Notes under the pieces: generated by a model
Told to the model about the DNA's origin: nothing
Databases searched by the model: none
The model's input: only the letters and a program-made list of their open reading frames with translations
Program-made: the position numbers and the translations under genes
Assembly (NCBI GenBank): GCA_013365365.1
Contig: JABVXU010000224.1
Coordinates: 23,186-87,185, forward strand
Source: Cruorifilaria tuberocauda
Taxonomy: Eukaryota > Nematoda > Chromadorea > Rhabditida > Onchocercidae
Direction: 5' to 3'
DNA: 64,000 bases
Shown: one piece after another, positions 14,235 through 24,364 of the stretch
Layout of the letters: every line of letters starts with the position of its first letter
How positions within the stretch are numbered: position 1 is the first letter of the stretch

Positions 14235-15989
14235 TTATTTGTTTCCATTTCGACAGAGCACAAGGAAATCTAAAACGGTTGGTCCAACTACCGCCGAATC
14301 CTTGCCACCGAAGCCGGCTGTTGCTTTTTCCATCTTTACATGTAAATTTCCGAGTAATTCAGCACCCTTTGCTGTTTTCAGTACGCAAGGAACGCAGTCA
14401 CCAACGTGAAGCGCTTTGAATGGACCACCACCGCCCATAACTTCTTTGTATGGTATCCATTTGTACTCGAAACCAAGCTACAATTTGGTTAATCAAATAT
14501 ATAAAATGTATTTATACTTTTTGAGATGTAATTTCATTTTTCTATATCAACCACATCTATAGGCAAATATCCTGTAAAATTATTTTATATCTCTAACATT
14601 TTCAGGTTGCGGGGTAACGATCATTTGCATAGATCCAAGTTCTGCACCCGCATTTTCCTGGCCATTCCAACCGAAATTCGCCAATGTTCTTCCACTTGAA
14701 TCCGGATAAGCTCGTCCAAAAACGGGCTCGCCATGCTTGTACCATAATGCTACATAACTGTATGTTTCTGAACCATCATCGTTTTTTAATTTACGACCAG
14801 CTCCCTGAGTATTGAATTCGACTTATTAAAATTAGCTGAAGACGCGAGAGAAGAATGGACAAAAAGAGATGTTGTCTCATTTAACTCACAGGAATCGGAT
14901 TTTTTGCTGCCGGAAATGGATCGCGATATTTGAGATCGATCCAAGTATCTTCATAAATCTTAACGCCAGTTGGAGGAGTTTTAATATTTCGGAACAGAAC
15001 CAGCAAATTCTGTGCAATATATATGCATTCAGCAAAAATTACCGGAAGAATAAAACAATATGTAATGGATTAATTTACAATGACGCAAATTACTTGCATA
15101 CTTATCTGTTTTTTGTTTCTTATATTGGAATATATCATATCATAATTGCGCAGTTAAACAGTGCAAATTTCACACATATTTATAGCATTACCTGAATTTC
15201 ACCACCTGCGAGTGTTTCATTTTTACCCTTGTAACCAACATTAGCCACATCTTTCCCCATATCGATGTAGCCAAGTAAAGTATTTCCATCTTTGGTAGTC
15301 ATTAACACAGGGGTTGACTGACCACAGTGTACCAACTGCAGTAACTGATCGTTCTCGCGGTCCTTATATGGGCGCCATTCATACCAAAAACCACTTTTCT
15401 TAAATTGTTCGACTGAATCCTGTTCACTACATGTTAGAATTTGGATTTGCCCACCCAAATCACGAGCTCCTGTCAGTTCCACCTGTAAGATTTAGTTAGA
15501 TTTAAATATTCTCTTAATAATAAGAAATATTGTTAGAGGTATGAATTAACCGAATACAATGCAATTAATTTTAAAGTTAAAATAAAAGTAAATGGAACAA
15601 AATGAAGTGAGTGAAACAAAGGTAATCCGCCATTCATATCAAATATCGTTGAATTTTGAAAATTTGTCAACTTTTCTTTTACAAAGTGATCAAAAAAGTC
15701 CTCAGAGTCTAAACATTATTAACTTCTGACTTCTAGACATAAGATATGGAACCTTGCTATATGGAAATGAACATTCTACATTTCCATTATTGTTCCAAGC
15801 TCGCCCATGGATTGGCTTGCCAAATTTATACCACAGTGCAACATACATATTCTGTTGACCCTTCACCCTAACGGGATTATCTGGAAACGGTGAACCAATT
15901 GTATTGTATGCCCAAGTATCTTCAAATTCTTTTGTCATCCCTCCGGTTGTTAAAGCGATCGAACACAAATAAACCGTAACACCAGTATT
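14235..15989 (-). CDS. two-repeat nematode protein of unknown function (5' end not found)
   Basis: Exons on the minus strand, 5' to 3': 15989-15753, 15482-15192, 15009-14890, 14804-14598, 14477-14235; every junction is phase 0 and 365 codons are visible. The protein is an internal tandem duplication of about 175-190 residues. Each unit carries an EDTW segment, then PFP, YVALWYK followed by G-P-GRA, a GSMQ or GGQIQ strand, EYKW or WYEW with PYK, and a closing segment VPCVLKT/TPVLMTT, LLG and a G-rich stretch. The last unit ends in [10 protein letters not shown]. No membrane helix is visible in the part seen. The architecture (paired beta-rich repeats with Trp, Tyr and Gly motifs) recalls DM9/DUF3421-like or lectin-like repeats, but I do not recognise the family and assign no function. 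No start codon is present in the first visible exon, so at least one upstream exon is missing from this model. Confidence 0.8.
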
Positions 15990-17133
15990 CTGATACAAAC
16001 AATAAATATCAATGCATAAAAGTTTTGCTTTTATAGACCAATAAATTGATTTTAATTCCTACAAATTAGCATTTTCCATTCTAAGGTATTATGCAACGAC
16101 GAATGCGTATTTCAAAATGGTCATATTACATTTAAAGCTTCGAACTTTGATTGGAACTTTTACACGATAGGATGGATGTAGAAGAGAGTAAGATATTTGT
16201 ATGCTTCAAACTATTAATTAGCTAGGTCTTTAATTATACTTGACTTATTTAAAATTTTTTGGTTCAAGATTAAATTTTAGTTTCAATGCAGTTGTATGCA
16301 CATCATTTCTATCTATAAAAATTCATATAATCGAACTATCTCTCAAAGTTCAATGATTTGGCTCTTAAAAAATAGAAATTTATGACATGAATTAGGATAA
16401 TTGTAATACCTTCGTTCCACAATTAACTTTAATTAGCTGTACAAAGTGAGGAAAACTGATGTGAAGGCAAATATTCCAAGTGAATAGTTCATTAGTGAAT
16501 TTTTCGACATTTTCAGGCTGCATTGCATAGCTGTGAGAACTGAGACAATTTGACCTCTCTAATAATCTAAAGCGAAATCTGTGTAAAATTTAATGTGTTA
16601 CGAAGAGAAGGAATATTATAAATGGAAGGAGGAAATGATAATAACAGAGATTTAGTTTATCATCGAATTTCATAAATCAGTTTTCATGAGATCATTGCAT
16701 TATAGAAAGTGATCAAAATCAAGAAAAAGGTAGGAAAATTTTTTTAAGCAATTAATTGATCGAATAATATTACTTGATAGCTATTGAATAGTGTTAGCTT
16801 AAAAATTGGGTAAAATTTATAATTAATGTTAAAAATGAAATTCAAATAATGTCTAAAAATACTTCAAATTATTTGAAATGCAGCGGAATAGAATTAACGA
16901 ATCAGTCACAACGAATTTTTCCCAGCTTTAATCATTGTTTGGTTAAAGTTGAGTGAAATTATCGATTCGACCGATGCTTTCTTCACAAACTGAAATCCAT
17001 TTTCAACATCTTTCTCAACAATCTCCATTTGCCGCAATGTTTAGTTTTTATATTTAATTTATTCAATTTTATCTTGTTTTTAATTGCTATCATTTCCTCT
17101 GAATTCTTATTCCATTGGTGGAACAAGAACTAA

Positions 17134-17172
17134 AAATAAATAATAATGGATAAATAAATAATAATGGATAAA
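17134..17172 (+). repeat. 18-bp unit in two tandem copies
   Basis: The core ATAATGGATA recurs with an 18-bp period (at 17143 and 17161) with surrounding AT-rich sequence duplicated. Likely simple replication slippage. Confidence 0.7.
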
Positions 17173-18191
17173 TCAAAGTTCGGATCACTGGAACAATTAT
17201 TATAAAATGTCCCATATCTTAGTTCAAATGATCCACAGTGAATGAATGAGTCGTCACCTTCCTATAGTGATCGAAGCTGAATGTTCAATGGGAATATTCT
17301 ATAAGACATTTTATTCTAACGATTAATTTTACGAAATAATTTTATTTCAGCGCTCTTGACATTTCCGTCACACTTAATATGGCAGGCATGAAAGTGAATT
17401 ACATTTCTTGGCATGGAACGAAGATTTTTATCTTACTTGAAATGTTTGAAATTCCTAACAGATTCTGAATGAAATGAAAACACAGCTGTTGGAAAACAGG
17501 AATATTTTATTATATAAATGTATTGAAACAAAATTTTGTATAGCAGAACTTTATCCTATAAGATTGTTTTTCAATAGTTAGATTGTTGTAAAATGTTAAA
17601 TGGATTCTGTATTGTTTATTTAATTTTCTTTGTTTCCGATCGAGTATAATTAATATGCTTTATTTGCTTACTTAGTTTCCTTTGTTGTGTATTTCGGTTC
17701 GGTTCTGTTATTATTTCTCCACTAGAATATTTCCAGTACTACTAACATTAGTATGATCGTATTTCGAGATTATCATCGACTGCTATCAGGAATGCTATCA
17801 TTTATATTAACCGATTCTGCTCGTGATATCTTCTATTATTTTATAATACACTGGAGGAATAAATCCTTTTCGTAATTAGTAAAACATTTATCATAAATTC
17901 CATCTATATCAATCACAACAATAACAAAGGAAAAAGCTTCTACAACAACATCTGTCATAGAATCGAAACAGTCGAATAAATTCGATGAAACAATTAAAGT
18001 AATTTTGTATTATAGATGTCGGCGATTTCCTTCAACCGCGACAAGATTTAAGTTGTTCCTTTCTAGCCGAGAGTGTTCTTTCTTTCCTGTTATTGTCGAC
18101 GATCTTCGTTGACCACGACAGTCCTTCTTTCTTTCTATTCGTAAGTAAGCACACTGATATCTTCTGTGATAGCTGATACTCTTCGGGGTAC

Positions 18192-18213
18192 CTCAAACTT
18201 GGGTAATTAAACC
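18192..18213 (-). other. exact 22-nt SL1 spliced-leader sequence
   Basis: Read on the minus strand, these 22 nt are identical to the nematode SL1 leader: they begin GGTTTAATTACCC and end AAGTTTGAG. A GT dinucleotide follows directly, as at an SL RNA splice donor. The next 100 nt downstream lack an obvious Sm-binding site (an A-A-T(4-6)-G-G type motif), so this is unlikely to be a normal SL1 RNA gene. It could be a decayed SL RNA gene or the 5' end of a retro-inserted trans-spliced mRNA. Confidence 0.85.
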
Positions 18214-18660
18214 TTTATTACTTTAGATTTCATAGCATATGATAACACGACATTAACACACTAAAAATTCCCGCAATATCCAGACGAGTATTAAAGACGA
18301 TATTCAGTCAGACAAAGAGATACGGTAATCGTTTTACCCTTTCGTTCAGCCGCCACCCACCTTGAAACCAAACCTTTCCAATGCTTCATAGTTTGGTACT
18401 TTCTTTATTCTGGAGGAGGAGGTCTTGACCAATCAAATTTTAAATTTAAGAACAAAGGATTTCCTTAACAAAGATTGTAAAACCACAAGCATACATTTAG
18501 CTTACAATATCAAATCCAGAACAAAGGATTTCATCATTCTTCATTTCCTCGCTTTTTCAGCGACAGATGAATATCGACTGAACCCAAGAATTCAATCCTA
18601 TCACCAATATTCATCATATACACACAGTGATACCCTGCTGTCTGTCTCTACTGCAACTAT

Positions 18661-18723
18661 TGCACGCACACACACACGCCAAACGCACGCACACACGCAC
18701 GCACACGCACACACATACACATA
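18661..18723 (+). repeat. CA/GCAC-rich microsatellite
   Basis: Imperfect CA repeat interspersed with CGCA units, at the left edge of a GC-richer stretch. Confidence 0.85.
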
Positions 18724-18739
18724 TGTAAAGAGAAAAGAA

Positions 18740-19250
18740 CGACCGCTAAGATTGTAGGGCATCCATTGATTCCGCGCTGTGCGTTGTCGGTTGGTGTCTT
18801 CCGTGGTGCTCGCTTGTGAGGAAATGGTGCGCTTCAGTCCTCGTTCCGTTTCCTTCGTGAATTAACGTGAGAGGAAGGAAAGCTGAAATGGTCTACGTGG
18901 GTGCTTCTACCCTAATCTCCTTCATCTTCTCTCAACCGAAAGCCGTCGTTTTTCGCATGTTCTTCCAAAAATTCTCCCTCTCATTATACTGCTCTGATGG
19001 CGTAAGAACTAGCGCCTGATCCGGTTATTGTTTCCGGTGCTGAACTCATTCCCACTCATTTTTTTCCTCCGTTTTTCTTTGTTTCAATTTTTCGACTTTT
19101 TTACTCGGTATATTTGAGTACTGTATTTTGTGTGGATATGCAACAACGTATGCATTCCGTTATCGGTACGTATAGCTTCGCGATTGCCTGCAGAAATACG
19201 CGTGCATTAGTCGCTATGTTCAACACATTGACCACCATCATCCGCTAAAG
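18740..19250. promoter_or_regulatory. GC-rich island, possible promoter or first-exon region of an unassigned gene
   Basis: Base composition rises sharply over the AT-rich surroundings and CpG dinucleotides are common. The island containing the first exon of the Gs-alpha gene (about 55860-56750) looks similar, also flanked by microsatellites. This suggests a transcription start region, perhaps of the minus-strand two-repeat gene or of an unrecognised transcript. I could not identify a coding exon here with confidence. Confidence 0.35.
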
Positions 19251-21565
19251 TAAGCTTTATCAATTAGTAACAACTTTTCCATCAAATGCATGGCTTATTT
19301 CGATTTTGGAATTATTTATGATTATCCATGATTAGTTTATGACGCAGGACGAACCATTATTTTACCGATATTTTTTTCTTTAATTTCACAGCTTTCTTCA
19401 TTTTATGACTTCAGAAAATGACCAGTACAATGCGGCAGTAACAGATCATCCAGCTGATCACATTGGTAAATAGTCCTAGTGGAATGTTCCTGGATATTTG
19501 CTTATTTTCGAGATTTAAACATCAACAATTCTTCAAATCGAGTAGCAGCTGTACTGTTTTACCTCGATATTGCACGTCAGGACAGTTCCTCATAGATTCT
19601 CCAACAGCCATACGGTAGGCTACCGGAGATGATTGAACATATGGACCGGACGCGCCTTATCGTGTATACGCAATGTGCTTCTGTTTTATACATTTACTTC
19701 ATTATTTTTGATGATGTACTAGCTTTCCAATTTCACATATCGATGGGATTGAAGTTAGAAAATAAATTTGGTCATTTTCTCTGATAATAGTTCATTCATT
19801 CTGCCAAACGAATTCCATGCTGCTGTTAATGTGAATCTGTACCAGTTATGAAATGGTCATTTTATGGATCTTACTAATCCAATATTTAGACATAAAACTG
19901 TATCCACAAGTCAGAATTTGTCTTATAGGGATTTATGATCGTAGAAATGGACGATAGCCTTCCGTTGGCCAAGTATTTCTCTGAAAAATACTCATTTGTA
20001 GTTATACTAATTAAACTTCGGTAGACCGCCAGTTAAGGTCGAGTAATTTAAAAGTACATAAAAACTAAAAGTTCTGGTCTTGAGAATAATGATCCTTAAT
20101 ATAGTTTAGGTTGTTTCGACATTTTCAGAACTCAACTACACCTAAATTTTCTTGAATTCATTACCAGTGTTAGAGCCTCCCTAAACTACCATATATTTAT
20201 TAGAATTACTTCTAAATAACTCTTTTTCACTTTATTATCAAAATCTCAAAAAATAATTTGTACCATCTCTTTCTATTCGCCCAATCTATATACGCGTAAT
20301 ACAAATATTCTTATTATTACAGTGGAAATTTTAGCTTGGTAGCAGTTTATTTCCTTCAAATTTATGGCCGTATAAAATTTTTACAACGTTCAGTTGTATT
20401 CCGAATACTGATATTCATTTGGGAACCGGAAATGTAAGAGAGACTGTACTTACATGGTGAAGAGTTATCACTGTCCATTGTCGCGTAATGAATTTGTGCA
20501 ACGGAGGGCAAAGCGGAGATCCTTAAAGGTTTTTCGAATGGATAAATAATAATTTATCCCAACTTACTTGAATACTGTCTCGAATTTCGCTTTATCTAAA
20601 GATAACGAAAATCAATTCTTGAGAATCACTCGATACTCTGGTGAATAAATCTGCTATGGTGCCGTCTGTTAATTAATGTGGAGTGTAAACGCAGTCATCT
20701 GCATTATAACGACAAGCATTCAAAAGTTGTTTTAATTTTTACCTTTTTCCCATTATCGATCATCTGTTGAGAATAAAGAGTGATTGCGAAGATTCTTGAA
20801 ACTGTTATGCTATATAGCTAGTTGCGTATCTTAGAAGAATAACTGTTATTTATAACTTCGCTAATGCTTTCTATCTCAACATGGCACAACAAGAATATGA
20901 TGGCAATGATTGCATTTCCATCCAGTATCATCAGAAATTGTTTTAACAAAATTAGTTGGCAACTGAAGTTCACAGTCACAGTGCTCTTCATATTGAACTT
21001 CGTATTATTATATCTGATTTCATCTCCTAATTTCGTAAGCTTCGAATTGATATCGCAGGAATTGTTTTTGTTGACTGTTTTAATGCTTGAGATTTACTTT
21101 GAAATAGATATTTAATTACAAATGCTGAAATGGACATCTTCACTCATTGATGACAACTTTTTCGATGTCATTCGATGATTGGTAGTTTCATCATAAATAT
21201 TTCAACCAATCACCACTTCATCATGTCTCCAGGTCAGGAATTTCAAATAGCTGTCGAGACCATAAGTACATAGTGCTCCAAATGAGAAGAACTGAAAATT
21301 TTTTGCGAGCATTCTCAATCTGCCTAACTAAAAATTAATAAAATTTCCAATTAGTAGGAACTAATTAAGTCTTCCTTTTTTCTATCAATGCCACAAGCAT
21401 CCTGCTATTCCATTATATTTTCATAAACGTAAAAACGAGAAGTATTAACATTCAGTCTCTAAATAGGACTGATTTCAATAATAAAATGTGTATGCATTTG
21501 ATAAATTTCAAATGTGCGCAAATAATTAATGCTAGATTTTGTACTTGTCTATAAAACACGCAAGT

Positions 21566-22968
21566 TTACGATGTTTCACAGCGCATCTGAAACATGAAAA
21601 GTGAAATAGATTAGTGTTATAAAATTTGTGTACCGAAGCTAGACCGTAACCGGTTATGGAACGAAATCGTGCCGCGACTAAAGTTAACACACAACCACAC
21701 ATGAAGAAGAACACGGCCCAGGCAAAGTAAAATATCATTTCCTGTAAGATGAATCTATAAACAATATTCAGCCATTGATAATATACATTTTTTTCCACTT
21801 TTCCTTCGAAAAAGCTCTTAATGTAATAGCATTGACTAAATAAATCAGTAAAGAAAGTAGCTAAGAGTAAAGAAAGTTGGTAAAATTTAATAAAGTTTAT
21901 TCATAATAGACATTCAAATTTCTGTCTTATTATATAAAACCTGAATTTAATGAGGACTCGCAGTTAGGAATCAATGCAAAAATTCGTAACTGCTAAAACA
22001 ATTAATATGAAATCCTTACGGCAACTATCCAAGGTATTTGACATAAGAGATCCACGATATGAAATAAGTAAAGGATTAGAAGAATGAATGATACCAGCAT
22101 ACCGCATATACAAACAAAGATGATCCATCCGGCACCGGTATAATAGATAGGACCGCCCACTAGCACACATACGCAGCAAATGAAATCCAAAGCCTGAAAA
22201 AAGATGGTAGATGTCATAGGTTCCTCTCAGGCTCCAGTTGGATAATGACTGCAAAATTTTTCCACATTTTAGGGACTTCTAGAAAAACTATTTTGTTTAC
22301 TTCTTGCAATACTTACTATTTAATGTTTGAAAGTATTATTTATTTTCCGTTTCGAATTCCTATTTGTATTCTGCCTCTTTAATTATGAGGAAACAGAAAT
22401 AATAAGTCAACTTAAATGTTTACGTACGTGATAGATGACTGGAAAAGTAAGAAAATTATTTGCACGTTTTTATTGTTCGCTTCCCTTATTTGAAGCAAAT
22501 TTAATGTTGTTTATGTGCGGTTATGAATTAAAAAATGAAATAATTCCTACTTTCATGATTCTAATTTCATGCAAGACAGTGAATGGGAGAAAGGCCTTCT
22601 ATTCGGCACAAAACATCTCAGAGAAAGGCTTTCATCTTTATATATATTAGCATTAACCTTCTCTACTATATCGCGCTAACTCAAATTTTTCCGTAGTGGA
22701 ATTTCGGAAGAAAAACAACAAAACGTTCTTAAGGGAAATGAATCTTTTAGAAGGAAAATAAATCTTTTAAAAGTGTTATAACAAGAAAAAAGAAATTTTT
22801 CAAAATGAAAATACTTACAATGCATATACACTTTAACATTCCGGGTAATGTTTTCAAGTAATTCAGATCCAACTTAGCTTTCACAATTTCCATCTGATAA
22901 TAGGCTTCTGGTTGCTGATAATTATGAACATCGGTAGTAAGTTCCGTGATAAGTTGTTGATTATTCAT
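21566..22968 (-). CDS. MARVEL-type (CMTM-like) four-helix membrane protein
   Basis: 150-aa protein in four exons: 22968-22819, 22193-22020, 21741-21634, 21586-21566, all joined in phase 0. A short hydrophilic N-terminus (start MNNQQLITEL) leads to LPGMLKC and four hydrophobic segments: around residues 45-60 (ALDFICCVCVLVG), a second starting GAGWIIFVCICGML, a third LILYLFHIVDLL, and a fourth EMIFYFAWAVFFF, then a short cytoplasmic tail with AARFRSITGYG. This order and size fit the MARVEL fold of CKLF/CMTM, MAL and occludin relatives, which act in vesicle trafficking and membrane apposition. The last six residues come from a tiny exon; if its intron were retained the tail would run 34 residues further to a stop near 21532. 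No close C. elegans name is claimed. Confidence 0.82.
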
Positions 22969-24364
22969 TATTATTGTATTATCCTATGAGCGTAGATTTT
23001 CGTAAAATAATCTGGAAAATTTCGTATTTGTTGCTCAAACATTAAATTTTCACTGGTTTCAAATGAAGACCGGAATGATCTTCGATCTTTCTTTAATGAG
23101 TGTCAAGTGATTAAAGAACTAACCAGTTCCTCCTCATCTCCTCTCTATTTGTTTTTTCTCTTATGACGAAGTAAATTTGAGTAATGAGTAATTTTTTTCA
23201 TCAAATTAATCACTTTATTTTGAATTATTTGTAAATGAACGGGGAGAAAGGGAGAGAGAGAAAAGGAAAAAATGCTCCAGGAAACGGGATGTTAAAAAGA
23301 ATGAACTTTTAAATCAGAATACTTGCAGCAGGTACATCCAATTACCCAATCAATTAATGTTACTACAAATAATAATGAGAGTTATGATGGTGTTACTTAG
23401 AAGTAAGACTAAGCTAAGAATGATTTAAATTGAAGTGAAAGTCAGCTGTTCCTTAGTGATAGTTCAGAGTTGAACGATCTGTGGAGAGACTCTCAATAAT
23501 AGTTTTTCTTTTTTTATTGTAAATATGTAGTTGTTTGCTTCAAAAATGTTGATTTATTTGTCGGTTGTCATGTATCGTATTGATGATGATAATTACGCTT
23601 TATTTATCCGAAGAGAGCAATATTTATTTCTTTTTCTTGATGAAATCTTCAGAGATGATTAATTGACCCATTAATTGATTGATAGGTTAATTAATGAAAA
23701 AAAGCTAGCTGAAATGTTTGACCAGTTTGAATCACATTTCAAAAATAAAAAATACTTTTGTTTCTCACTCAACATTAAGATTTAAGATAAGACAATTAAC
23801 TCGTCACGTACTTTTTTAGCACTCTATCTCATTCTATTAAAATCAGCTATCAGTAAATTAATAATTAAGTGCGTGACGTAAGTATATATTCAACAAATTC
23901 CTGAAATGTTATTGAACAATCAGTTCTCAACCTTATTGAAATGTGTCATTGTTAGTTATCTAGCTCATGCTAGCCTCGTCAATCTCCAGAATAATGGAGG
24001 AAATGAATGATGCATCATTATCTTCTAGTCTTTTACATTGGAACGATAAGATCGTAAACCATTGCATGATCCTTTTACGCATTGTGCTGAGTATCAATCC
24101 TTGATCCTTTCGAACGATTTGGCCTTGTTGCAGATTTTAACTGTTTGCTCCATCAATTTTCGCTCTTTTTACCCCTCTCTTCCCATTTATTTATTACGTC
24201 ACCATTTATTTATTCTATTTGATATCGCAAACAATTTTTATTTGTGCAAAAATTTCTCTCATTAAATTTGTGTATAGGTCATTTAGGTCGAGGAAAGCAT
24301 TTTATAATGGATCAATATCAGCAACTGCTTCTATATTTCCAGTTATTACTCTCTTCATAGACTG
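22969..24364. other. divergent intergenic region
   Basis: 1.4 kb between the 5' ends of the minus-strand MARVEL gene and the plus-strand acid phosphatase gene, so it probably holds both promoters. I saw a short GA-rich stretch at about 23240-23270 and no coding sequence. Confidence 0.55.
24359..24360 (+). other. probable SL trans-splice acceptor, acid phosphatase gene
   Basis: A pyrimidine-rich tract (TTACTCTCTTCATAG) ends four bases before the acid phosphatase ATG, with no upstream exon evident. This is the expected layout for spliced-leader addition. Confidence 0.5.

Larger units (their letters stand above)
15990..21565. other. gene-poor interval with SL1 copy and GC-rich island
   Basis: 5.6 kb without a gene I can support. 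The left part should contain the missing 5' exon or exons of the two-repeat gene. Embedded items are an 18-bp unit repeated twice (17134-17172), an antisense SL1 22-mer (18192-18213), a CA-rich microsatellite (18661-18723) and a GC-rich stretch (about 18560-19250). Short open frames occur in the island (for example 19006-19249 on the plus strand) but none shows homology or convincing splicing context. The rest is AT-rich and featureless to me. Confidence 0.55.

Noticed and set aside
18090..18213. Functional SL1 RNA gene
   Set aside because: No Sm-binding motif or clear stem-loops follow the 22-mer and there is no 5S rRNA gene nearby, so only the leader itself is reported.
18425..18757. 110-codon open frame on the plus strand
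   Set aside because: Much of its length is the translated CA microsatellite and no homology or splice context was seen.
19006..19249. Open frame of about 80 codons in the GC-rich island
   Set aside because: GC-rich sequence has fewer chance stops; the frame lacks an early ATG, homology and a clear acceptor.
20864..21115. Hydrophobic 83-codon open frame
   Set aside because: AT-rich sequence yields hydrophobic chance frames; no family motif or neighbouring exons.
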